From Synechococcales cyanobacterium PMM_0003 (lineage in GTDB: Bacteria > Cyanobacteriota > Cyanobacteriia > Pseudanabaenales > Pseudanabaenaceae): a stretch of 5,155 nucleotides of DNA. Location: NCBI GenBank assembly GCA_949128015.1, contig CASBRC010000064.1, forward strand, positions 1 through 5,155, in the 5' to 3' direction. The position numbers were made by a program, and so were the translations under genes. Within the stretch, counting starts at the first letter, position 1. Each line of letters starts with the position of its first letter. Below the pieces are notes generated by a model that saw only the letters and a list, made by a program, of their open reading frames with translations, was not told the origin of the DNA and ran no database searches. Positions 1 to 5,155 of the stretch are shown here, piece after piece.

Positions 1-593
1 GCGCTAGCTTCGACTAAGACTGGATCGGTGTTGACATTTACATCTTCCTTGCGCTTGATCACCCTTGCTAAGAAAATCTCCACATCTTTAGCACCACTTA
101 CGAGTTTAATGGCAAGATCGAGACAGTTATTTGCTGAGGCAGTACCATCAACGGTAACCATGATGTTACGAATGGTTTTGATGTATACGTCATCTTTGAT
201 CAGCAACATTGGTGCATCTGACAATTGGAAAACGTATTGGCTGACCGAGTTTGCCAAAATTGCTTGCAAGCGACCCATACCACGAGATCCCATGATCATC
301 AAGTCAGGTTTTAGCTCTTCAGCAACTTTGCAGACGACATCTTTGGGTTCGCCTTCTTTGAGCATTGATACGGTGGTGTTGCCTGAAGCCAAACGTAGAT
401 TTTTAACTTCTCTTTCGACAATCTTTTCACCAGCAAGGCGATATTCCGTGATTGCTTCTGAGTTAATTGAGTTAGGGATGACGTGTAGTACGTTAATTTG
501 TAAATTTTGCATACTAGGCAGGGCTAGCAGCATATTCATCATTTCGCGAGATCGCCCTGAGCCATCAACAGCTAATAAAATTTGTTGAAACAT
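1..593 (-). CDS. Universal stress protein, tandem UspA domains (3' end cut by window)
   Basis: The reading frame from the ATG at 593 stays open for 197 codons to the window edge, so the C-terminus is missing. Residues 1-135 form one complete UspA domain: a first strand QQILLAVDGS (3-12) with the nucleotide-contacting Asp10, a GEP turn (81-83), and the ATP-binding stretch MGSRGMGRL (101-109) followed by ANSVSQYV (114-121). A second domain starts at about residue 142 with RNIMVTVDGTASA, which repeats the first-strand pattern, so the whole protein is probably about 280-290 residues. Usp proteins are cytoplasmic and often bind ATP or AMP; their exact roles vary and none can be assigned here. The usual G-x2-G-x9-G-S/T motif has Asn115 in place of the last Gly. 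No Shine-Dalgarno sequence is visible before the start. The gene is separated from bvdR upstream by a strong hairpin, so it is probably transcribed alone. Confidence 0.9.
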   Translation of the reverse strand, partial: MFQQILLAVDGSGRSREMMNMLLALPSMQNLQINVLHVIPNSINSEAITEYRLAGEKIVEREVKNLRLASGNTTVSMLKEGEPKDVVCKVAEELKPDLMIMGSRGMGRLQAILANSVSQYVFQLSDAPMLLIKDDVYIKTIRNIMVTVDGTASANNCLDLAIKLVSGAKDVEIFLARVIKRKEDVNVNTDPVLVEAS

Positions 594-696
594 ATCTAGG
601 TATTTATATCTAAAAAGTTGCTATGTCTTCAGTAAAGCTTAATTAATGTGCGATCGCGAAAAAACGTTGAGATTCTTAAAAATAAAAATCTAACCC

Positions 697-737
697 AAAA
701 AATGAGAGGCGGCGCAAAGCGCCGCCTCTCATTTTTT
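697..737 (-). terminator. 19-bp perfect hairpin after bvdR (palindrome family A)
   Basis: Arms 697-715 and 719-737 are perfectly complementary around the loop AAA. The core is GAGGCGGCGC/GCGCCGCCTC, flanked by A6 and T6. Read on the minus strand, the stem starts 8 nt after the bvdR stop codon and its last paired bases are a run of six T, as expected of a Rho-independent terminator. The symmetry would allow it to work on both strands. Its left side, including the flanking ACCC at 693-696, resembles the palindrome at 3232-3284, so it also appears to be a copy of a dispersed repeat. The right side no longer carries the matching GGGT. Confidence 0.85.
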
Positions 738-745
738 CATAAAGT

Positions 746-1738
746 CTAGAGAGTTACTACTTGATTAGTGTTAGCCGACTTTTCCGCGGCATTGGCAACT
801 GCTAAGGAATGCAAAATACTTTCATGATTGGTATAAAGCGGTGTACCCGTAAACAGGTGCGAAAGTACATTTTCAGTATCTTTCTTAAACAAACCTCGCG
901 TCGTTCCTGCATCAAGTTCCAGTTCGCCATTCCCTGTAATTAATTTTCCCTTGTCGCCAGAAAAAATCAGCGCTCCTTGACTACCCTGTAACTCCATAAT
1001 TCTCTCTGGCTTCCAAAAGTTTTCGCCTTTGCTATAACTCACATCCGCAAGAACACCATTCTCAAACTGAAGTTGGGCATTGCACATACAGGAAGTGAAA
1101 TGACGCGGCAAATTGTTGCCACCATAGCGCAACTGACAGGACACAGCCTTTACTTTCCCAAAGAGAACGATAATCCGATTTAAGCGCGAAACGGCGGCAG
1201 TGAGAGGAAATCCAAATAAGTCTGGCTGATATGTCCATTTGTCTGGGACAGGACTCTGTGGGCTTTTGGTGGAATATCTCGCATAAAAAGGAGCGCCAAC
1301 TTTAGATAGATGTTCCATCACCAATTGATGGACACCACCCAATAATTCGATATGTTCGACATGCAGTAATAAGTTTTGCTGCTTGGCAAAATTAACTAGT
1401 TCCTCAGCTTCAGCCAAATTAAAAGACAGAGGATATTCGACGATCACATGTTTGCCCGATCGCAGTGCTTGTCTGACCACAGCCCCGTGATCGCGATTAA
1501 TATTACAAATCACCACTAAGTCAATATCAGGACGCACAACCAGTTCTGACCAATATTGATGCACATTAGGAATCGCAAATTCGGTGGCGATCGCCTGTGC
1601 TTTTTCGAGAGTACCTGCGATCGCAGCTAGTTGAATTCTTGGATCTTGGCTAAATATCTCTGCACGTAACTTAGCAACAAAGCCCGAACCAACAATGCCC
1701 ACTCGCAAAGGTTGATGAAAGGTCGCGTAACTGGTCAT
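746..1738 (-). CDS. bvdR: Biliverdin reductase (Gfo/Idh/MocA fold)
   Basis: A 330-residue protein that probably reduces biliverdin IXalpha to bilirubin with NAD(P)H in the cytoplasm. The N-terminal Rossmann domain has the dinucleotide-binding motif VGIVGSGFVA (13-22) and, at the domain hinge, GKHVIVEYP (95-103), with EYP in place of the common EKP of this superfamily. The C-terminal part has segments I recall as typical of the characterised Synechocystis BvdR: LLHVEHIELLGGVHQ (124-138), FYARYST (151-157), KWTY (167-170), FGFPL (175-179) and RGLFKKDTE (281-289). Arg185 falls at the same number as the substrate-contacting arginine reported for that enzyme; this comparison is from memory. Length and N-terminus also match, supporting the ATG at 1738, although no strong ribosome-binding site precedes it. 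Bilirubin formation may balance the biliverdin pool used for phycobilins. The gene starts 50 bp after the small membrane-protein gene and may share its transcript. Assignment to a general oxidoreductase is the fallback. Confidence 0.88.
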   Translation of the reverse strand: MTSYATFHQPLRVGIVGSGFVAKLRAEIFSQDPRIQLAAIAGTLEKAQAIATEFAIPNVHQYWSELVVRPDIDLVVICNINRDHGAVVRQALRSGKHVIVEYPLSFNLAEAEELVNFAKQQNLLLHVEHIELLGGVHQLVMEHLSKVGAPFYARYSTKSPQSPVPDKWTYQPDLFGFPLTAAVSRLNRIIVLFGKVKAVSCQLRYGGNNLPRHFTSCMCNAQLQFENGVLADVSYSKGENFWKPERIMELQGSQGALIFSGDKGKLITGNGELELDAGTTRGLFKKDTENVLSHLFTGTPLYTNHESILHSLAVANAAEKSANTNQVVTL

Positions 1739-1788
1739 GATTAAGAATTTCTCTAATTATTTAAATGCAAAAGCAAGGCGCTTTTAAC

Positions 1789-2073
1789 TTATAGGCGATT
1801 TAGCTTGGAAGGTGGCAATAGTTTGCGCTCTGGTACAACTTTTTGGCGAGGCGATCGCACATAAAAGATTTTGCGTCCTGTCGTCTGATTGACCCAACGT
1901 GCAAAGCGGTTCCACACTTTTTCGGATAGATATTTCTGAGCTACGATCGCTAACCCAATTACCACTGCGATCGGAAATACGGAGTCAAAGGGATTTCCAT
2001 CACGGCTACCAACAAATAGCATCACAACTGCGGAAATCAGGGCCGAGATTAGTAAAAATTGAAATTTAGACAT
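1789..2073 (-). CDS. Small two-helix membrane protein, function unknown
   Basis: I do not recognise a named family. From the ATG at 2073 the protein has 94 residues. Two hydrophobic stretches, about 4-22 (from FQFLLISALISAVV) and 31-46 (SVFPIAVVIGLAIVAQ), are joined by a short polar loop (GSRDGNPFD) and look like a transmembrane hairpin. The remaining half (about 47-94) is strongly basic, with many Arg and Lys and two Pro-rich patches, and would probably lie in the cytoplasm. The frame can be extended to a TTG at 2103, but that codon lies inside the palindrome at 2096-2152, whereas the ATG at 2073 has TAGGAAAA correctly spaced before it, so I chose the ATG. A HIP1 site lies inside the gene at 1851-1858. 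No terminator is convincing before bvdR, so the two genes may form a transcription unit. Confidence 0.75.
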   Translation of the reverse strand: MSKFQFLLISALISAVVMLFVGSRDGNPFDSVFPIAVVIGLAIVAQKYLSEKVWNRFARWVNQTTGRKIFYVRSPRQKVVPERKLLPPSKLNRL

Positions 2074-2075
2074 AA

Positions 2076-2083
2076 TTTTCCTA
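2076..2083 (-). promoter_or_regulatory. Ribosome-binding site of the small membrane protein gene
   Basis: On the minus strand TAGGAAAA precedes the ATG at 2073, with six bases between AGG and the start codon. It decides between this start and the TTG ten codons upstream, which has no comparable signal and sits in a hairpin arm. Confidence 0.65.
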
Positions 2084-2095
2084 CAGGATCTGTAT

Positions 2096-2152
2096 AAAAC
2101 CAATTTTGGGGCTTTCAGCGCCTAAAGCGCTGAAAGCCCCAAAATTGGTTTT
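2096..2152 (-). terminator. 26-bp perfect hairpin after thrB (palindrome family B)
   Basis: Arms 2096-2121 and 2127-2152 pair without a mismatch around the five-base loop CTAAA. The outer stem is AAAACCAATTTTG and the inner stem GGGCTTTCAGCGC. On the minus strand the stem begins 26 nt after the thrB stop and ends in TTTT, so it probably terminates thrB. The outer stem and the position of the CTA in the loop match the palindrome at 3350-3410, and the inner pairs differ from that copy by compensatory changes. It also lies just upstream of the next gene, whose transcript would need a promoter inside or beyond it; TATACA at 2090-2095 on the minus strand is a possible but weak -10 box. Confidence 0.8.
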
Positions 2153-2178
2153 TTGAGGTGGTGCTTTGCACTTGATAT

Positions 2179-3090
2179 CTAACGAGTTTTAAATGTTGTA
2201 CCATCTTTTGCGATCGCAAGACATTTAGTAACAGCATTAACGCCAATGGCTAGCCATGCTTGTTGCATTGCTTGGGCGACTGACTCTATTGTAGCCATAG
2301 GTGCTAAAGAAAGTAGTGTTGGTCCTGCACCACTGATCACCATGCCAAATGCTCCCGCCGCGATCGCTGCCGACTGTACATCCGCCATGCCCATAATTAA
2401 ACTTTGACGATAGGGCTGATGCAATCGATCTTGCAGTCCAGCCTTCAGCCAACTAGCCTTGCCTGTCTGAATTCCGTGCGTTAGCAAAGCTAGATGAGAA
2501 GCATTAAAAACTGCATCCTGCATGGAGAATTGTTTCGGTAAAACTTGTCTCGCCTTTGCAGTCGATAGCTCAAAATCAGGAATTGTTACAGCAAGCCCAA
2601 TACTTTCATGGCATTGTAAATCGCAAAATTCCCATCCCCCAGATTGATTTGATGCCATTAGTTGACATCCGCCCAGCATCGCAGGAGCTACGTTATCGGG
2701 ATGCCCTTCCATTGCGATCGCAAGGTCTAATATTTCCATACGATCAAGGGGTGAACCTGCCAATAAGTTCGCGCCAAAAAGCCCACCTACGATTGCTGTT
2801 GCTGAACTACCTAAGCCTCGCGACAGAGGAATTGCAGTATTAGTATGAAATGCGATCGCAGGAATGGGGCGGTCAATATGCTGGTAAAACTTTGCTATGG
2901 CTCGATAAACCAAGTTTGTTTCGTCCCGTTCTACTTTGTCTGCGCCTTCACCCGATGCTGTGATGGTAAGGCGATCGGCAGCAAGTGAAAACTCAAAAAT
3001 GTTATGCAGTGATAAAGCAGCTCCTAGGCAATCAAAACCAGGTCCAATATTGGCTGTAGTTGCGGGAACGGAAACTTCAAAAATGGTCAT
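2179..3090 (-). CDS. thrB: Homoserine kinase
   Basis: This 303-residue GHMP-family kinase phosphorylates L-homoserine with ATP to O-phosphohomoserine, the step before threonine synthase, in the cytoplasm. The three family motifs are intact: motif 1 VPATTANIGPGFDCLGAAL (8-26), the phosphate-binding loop PLSRGLGSSATA (88-99), and motif 3 GAFGMVISGAGPTLLSL (246-262). EGHPDNVAPA (128-137), typical of homoserine kinases, carries Glu128, the likely magnesium ligand. The length of about 300 residues is normal. The ATG at 3090 gives an N-terminus that starts directly before motif 1, as expected; no Shine-Dalgarno sequence is seen. A TATAAT box lies about 60 bp upstream. The gene stands alone, without thrC or hom next to it in the window, and is closed by the hairpin at 2096-2152. 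HIP1 sites lie within it at 2210, 2360, 2714 and 2852. Confidence 0.96.
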   Translation of the reverse strand: MTIFEVSVPATTANIGPGFDCLGAALSLHNIFEFSLAADRLTITASGEGADKVERDETNLVYRAIAKFYQHIDRPIPAIAFHTNTAIPLSRGLGSSATAIVGGLFGANLLAGSPLDRMEILDLAIAMEGHPDNVAPAMLGGCQLMASNQSGGWEFCDLQCHESIGLAVTIPDFELSTAKARQVLPKQFSMQDAVFNASHLALLTHGIQTGKASWLKAGLQDRLHQPYRQSLIMGMADVQSAAIAAGAFGMVISGAGPTLLSLAPMATIESVAQAMQQAWLAIGVNAVTKCLAIAKDGTTFKTR

Positions 3091-3151
3091 GTGGGGAATC
3101 TAAAATATGCGGGATCTAGGAGTTGTCAGCTAGCCTCTGTCAACGTAGGAC

Positions 3152-3157
3152 ATTATA
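3152..3157 (-). promoter_or_regulatory. Candidate -10 box of thrB
   Basis: The minus strand reads TATAAT exactly, which would start a transcript with a leader of roughly 50-55 nt. The expected -35 position falls inside the palindrome at 3159-3209 and has no good match. A perfect TTGACA at 3138-3143 lies downstream of this box and has no good -10 of its own at 16-18 bp. Cyanobacterial promoters without a -35 element are known, so the call is possible but unproven. Confidence 0.35.
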
Positions 3158-3158
3158 T

Positions 3159-3209
3159 AGCTATAGCGGTTTTCAGATGAGCATATGCTCATCTGAAAAC
3201 CGTATAGCT
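3159..3209. repeat. Long perfect palindrome upstream of thrB (type C)
   Basis: The core 3167-3202 is an 18+18-base palindrome with no spacer, centred on GCATATGC, with arms CGGTTTTCAGATGAGCAT and its complement. It continues outward for seven more pairs (AGCTATA at 3159-3165 with TATAGCT at 3203-3209) past a single unpaired G at 3166. No T-run follows it and it ends no gene on the minus strand, so a terminator is unlikely. It could be a dispersed palindromic repeat or a dyad operator, because its end lies one base from the TATAAT box of thrB. Confidence 0.8.
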
Positions 3210-3231
3210 GTCGCCAGTCTTGTTAGAACAT

Positions 3232-3284
3232 AAAACCCAAAAAGTGGAGGCGGAGCGGAGCTCCGCCTCCACTTTTTGGGTTTT
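3232..3284. repeat. 24-bp perfect inverted repeat (palindrome family A)
   Basis: Arms 3232-3255 and 3261-3284 are perfectly complementary around CGGAG. The outer stem is AAAACCCAAAAAGTG and the inner stem GAGGCGGAG. It shares AACCCAAAAA, TG and the GC-rich core GAGGCGG with the hairpin at 697-737. It is not directly behind a gene: the dnaX terminator lies between it and dnaX. It is therefore best described as a repeat copy, although it has T-runs on both sides and might act as a second terminator. Confidence 0.85.
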
Positions 3285-3349
3285 GGTTTGTCTTAATAGC
3301 AAGTAGCAGCAGCTATAAAACAAATCTCATTATAAAAATCGGCACTTTC

Positions 3350-3410
3350 AAAAAACTAATTTTGAGGTTTGCAGCACCCTAGGCGCTGCAAACCTCAAAA
3401 TTGGTTTTTT
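3350..3410 (-). terminator. 26-bp hairpin after dnaX (palindrome family B)
   Basis: Arms 3350-3375 and 3385-3410 pair throughout, with one T-G wobble (3357 with 3403). Past an A-C mismatch (3376/3384) two more C-G pairs leave the loop CTA. The outer stem is A6 then CTAATTTTG and the inner stem AGGTTTGCAGC. It starts 14 nt after the dnaX stop codon and ends in six T on the minus strand, fitting a Rho-independent terminator. It is a diverged copy of the palindrome at 2096-2152. Confidence 0.85.
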
Positions 3411-3424
3411 GACGAGAATTGCTG

Positions 3425-5155
3425 CTATTGCTCGTCAGGTTCTTCATCAAGATCAACGATCTGTCCATTAAAAAGGTCAGCTAAATTTTTGATCACTCTG
3501 TCATCTTCTGACATACCCACATAACCTTTAGGCTGAGTAGGCTGAGGCTCTGGTTTTACTGGATGAGGATTAGCATTTGCTGTCGGGACATTTGCTGTCG
3601 GAACATTTACTGGAGGTGCGGATTGAGGCGTTGAAATTGGTTGGCTGATCGGATTTGGATAAGTGACAGGTGGCGGTGCGATCGCAGGACTAACAGGAAG
3701 AGGCGCAGTGACTTGCACTTGCCCAGATTGAGGGGTGGTAGCCGTAACAAAAGTAAACATCACCTTAATTGGACGTTGTAAAACCTTCCGAAAGACCTCT
3801 TCTAGTTCTGGACGCTTCTGAACCACAATATTTTTAGTTGTCTCATCGCGCTTTCCACTTAAGCCAAGTTTGACGTTATGAGTATCAATCGTCAAAATAT
3901 GCGCTTGTATTTGATTAAAAACTGCCTTTGTCGGTGACGGTAACACCGAAAGGATGTTCTGCCATAACTGATCAAGATCATAGCCAACTGAAGCAATATT
4001 CTCAAAATCATCACTACCAGATGAAATTGGAGTTTCGATAATCGGAAGAGAAGGTATAGAATTGAGAGATGTGTCTGATGCCTTCGCGATTGGCGGTTGA
4101 GAGATTGATTGCGATGCAGTTGTCGATGGAACTTGCGATACAGGAGTTGATGGAACTTGTGGCGTAAATTGCGGAGTTGCAGATATATTGCGTGGTGGAA
4201 TATATGGCTGTGGTTGAGATGGATGAGGCGATTGTGATTGTGCGATCGCATTCTGTGCGGATGGTAACAAACCCATCAGCGTAACTTCTAACCACAAACG
4301 AGGTTGATTAGAATTACGAATTTGTAACTCTGCCGATCGCAAATGTTGTTGACCTAGCAAAATATTCGGAATTGCTAAGCTCTGAGCAAGTTGGCTCAAT
4401 CGATCCCAGCCAGAGCTAGTCATCGCTACAAGGTCACTGCGATCGCTAGCAGTTTTCGCAATCAACAGATCACGATACACATTCGCCAAATTTTGCAGCA
4501 CAATCAAAGGCTCACGCCCCCGATCCATAATTCGCCGCACATAGTCTATAAGTTGCGTAGAATGATCGGCTGCGATCGCTTCAATCAATGACAATAAATC
4601 TTGTTCTGGAACTGAACCAACCAATTCCCAAACCGCTTCAATCGTAATCTCTCCATCCAATAAACTTAATTGATCTAGTAAAGACTCTGCGTCGCGTAGT
4701 CCACCCTGTGCGATTTGAGAAACTAAAGTAATCGCTTCAATATTGATATTAATATTCTCAATTGCCGCAATCTTTGTTAAATGCTTTACCATCGCATCAA
4801 GGGGAATCCGCCGAAAGTCAAAGCGCTGACATCGCGAAATAATCGTTGGTAATACCCTCTGTGGATCGGTTGTCGCAAGAATAAAAGTAACGCGATCGGG
4901 TGGTTCTTCAAGAGTCTTCAGCAACGCATTAAATGCTGCGGTGCTGAGCATATGACATTCGTCAATAATATAAACCTTAAATCGAGCCTTAACTGGCGCA
5001 AACTGAGCGCGTTCGATTAATTCCCGAATATTATCAACACCTGTATTACTTGCCGCGTCAATTTCGGTAATGTCCAGCGCATTACCATTGGCAATGCTAT
5101 GGCATAGCTCACATTTGCCGCAAGGATGAGGAGTGGGCGTGTCAGAGTTTAGGCA
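3425..5155 (-). CDS. dnaX: DNA polymerase III clamp-loader subunit gamma/tau (5' end cut by window)
   Basis: The frame runs from the window edge without a stop for 576 codons to TAG at 3425; the N-terminus and P-loop are missing. The product is the AAA+ ATPase that loads the sliding clamp and, as tau, ties the polymerase to the helicase. Numbered from the first visible residue: zinc-binding cysteines C1, C12, C15, C18; EIDAASNTGVDNIREL (31-46); Walker B DECH (65-68); sensor I ATTD (94-97); arginine finger SRC (107-109); sensor II GGLRDAESLLDQ (151-162). The clamp-loader collar domain follows to about 300. Then come a Pro/Ser/Gln-rich linker (301-388), a folded C-terminal domain (393-471, from LDQLWQNILSVLPSP), a second Pro-rich linker (472-544) and a short tail MSEDDRVIKNLADLFNGQIV with an acidic end. 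The internal ATG at 4951 lies in the ATPase core and is not the true start. No A6G-type slippery heptamer for a gamma-producing frameshift was seen. No intein is present in the visible part. Confidence 0.97.
   Translation of the reverse strand, partial: CLNSDTPTPHPCGKCELCHSIANGNALDITEIDAASNTGVDNIRELIERAQFAPVKARFKVYIIDECHMLSTAAFNALLKTLEEPPDRVTFILATTDPQRVLPTIISRCQRFDFRRIPLDAMVKHLTKIAAIENININIEAITLVSQIAQGGLRDAESLLDQLSLLDGEITIEAVWELVGSVPEQDLLSLIEAIAADHSTQLIDYVRRIMDRGREPLIVLQNLANVYRDLLIAKTASDRSDLVAMTSSGWDRLSQLAQSLAIPNILLGQQHLRSAELQIRNSNQPRLWLEVTLMGLLPSAQNAIAQSQSPHPSQPQPYIPPRNISATPQFTPQVPSTPVSQVPSTTASQSISQPPIAKASDTSLNSIPSLPIIETPISSGSDDFENIASVGYDLDQLWQNILSVLPSPTKAVFNQIQAHILTIDTHNVKLGLSGKRDETTKNIVVQKRPELEEVFRKVLQRPIKVMFTFVTATTPQSGQVQVTAPLPVSPAIAPPPVTYPNPISQPISTPQSAPPVNVPTANVPTANANPHPVKPEPQPTQPKGYVGMSEDDRVIKNLADLFNGQIVDLDEEPDEQ
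3578..3607 (-). repeat. 15-bp tandem repeat in dnaX linker 2
   Basis: Two adjacent units of CATTTGCTGTCGG plus two bases (plus-strand view) encode NVPTA-NVPTA, with a partial third unit beside them. It sits in the disordered-looking linker before the C-terminal tail, so copy number is probably free to vary. Confidence 0.7.
4109..4156 (-). repeat. 24-bp tandem repeat in dnaX linker 1
   Basis: Two adjacent eight-residue units, VPSTPVSQ and VPSTTASQ, are encoded by diverged 24-bp repeats; the best conserved DNA part is GATGGAACTTG at 4125-4135 and 4149-4159. It lies in the low-complexity linker between the collar domain and the C-terminal domain of DnaX. Confidence 0.6.

Larger units (their letters stand above)
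3091..3424. other. Gene-free 334-bp spacer between dnaX and thrB, rich in palindromes
   Basis: No credible reading frame or RNA gene was found here on either strand. About half of the spacer is made of three long inverted repeats (3159-3209, 3232-3284 and 3350-3410), belonging to three different sequence types. The part nearest thrB (3091-3158) holds its candidate promoter. The stretches between the palindromes (3210-3231 and 3285-3349) show nothing recognisable. Confidence 0.8.
650..4579. repeat. Twelve dispersed HIP1 octamers (GCGATCGC)
   Basis: Exact copies start at 650, 1587, 1617, 1851, 2210, 2360, 2714, 2852, 3678, 4242, 4439 and 4572. Eleven lie inside genes and one (650) in the spacer upstream of the stress-protein gene. 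HIP1 is a hallmark of many cyanobacterial genomes; its role is unsettled. Density here is about one per 430 bp. Confidence 0.95.

Noticed and set aside
28..588. Open frame of 186 codons on the plus strand
   Set aside because: It is antisense to the universal stress protein, whose motifs are clear on the minus strand; the plus-strand translation shows no recognisable domain.
603..608. TATAAA on the minus strand before the stress-protein gene
   Set aside because: As a -10 box it would put the transcript start within about three bases of the ATG, and no -35 partner was found.
1769..1785. Six-pair stem (AAAAGC/GCTTTT) between the small membrane protein gene and bvdR
   Set aside because: The stem is short, with only two G-C pairs, and is far weaker than the other hairpins; it does not support a terminator call.
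2074..2103. Ten-codon upstream extension of the small membrane protein to a TTG at 2103
   Set aside because: The TTG lies in a hairpin arm without a ribosome-binding site, while the ATG at 2073 has one.
3129..3191. Twenty-codon minus-strand frame in the dnaX-thrB spacer
   Set aside because: It starts inside the palindrome, has no ribosome-binding site and no recognisable peptide.
3159..3410. CRISPR array or mobile-element ends
   Set aside because: The repeats are inverted, not direct, of three different sequences and unevenly spaced; no cas or transposase gene is present.
3892..4295. Two minus-strand open frames overlapping the dnaX linker
   Set aside because: They lie in alternative frames of the low-complexity Pro/Ser/Gln linker, giving His/Arg-rich or Ser/Ile-rich translations without any domain.

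Overview
The window looks like a piece of a cyanobacterial chromosome. Twelve exact copies of the palindrome GCGATCGC (HIP1) occur in 5.2 kb, where random sequence would give about 0.1. One gene reads as a cyanobacterial-type biliverdin reductase, and the DnaX is of the cyanobacterial kind. The dense AT-flanked intergenic palindromes suggest a Pseudanabaena-like filamentous genome, but that last step is inference. All five genes lie on the minus strand, so transcription runs from high to low coordinates.

Layout in transcription order. (1) 5155-3425: dnaX, the clamp-loader gamma/tau subunit, with its 5' end (including the P-loop) outside the window. (2) 3424-3091: a 334-bp gap with no gene, holding three large palindromes and a candidate thrB promoter. 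(3) 3090-2179: thrB, homoserine kinase. (4) 2178-2074: a spacer holding another large palindrome. (5) 2073-1789: a small two-helix membrane protein of unknown function. (6) 1738-746: bvdR, biliverdin reductase, 50 bp downstream of the small gene and possibly co-transcribed with it. (7) A hairpin terminator at 697-737. (8) 593-1: a tandem-domain universal stress protein, cut by the window edge in its second domain.

The genes do not form one pathway: replication, threonine synthesis, bilin metabolism and stress response sit side by side, as is usual in cyanobacterial chromosomes. dnaX, thrB and bvdR each have a long, near-perfect hairpin with a T-run starting 8-26 nt after the stop codon, so each probably ends its own transcript.

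The most interesting signal is these hairpins. Five occur, all intergenic. Four fall into two sequence families (2096-2152 with 3350-3410; 697-737 with 3232-3284). Within each family, changes in one arm are matched by complementary changes in the other, including a matched one-base indel. That pattern points to a dispersed palindromic repeat whose fold is maintained, with terminator function as a likely use. No complete new system such as a defence locus, CRISPR array or transposase gene is visible.
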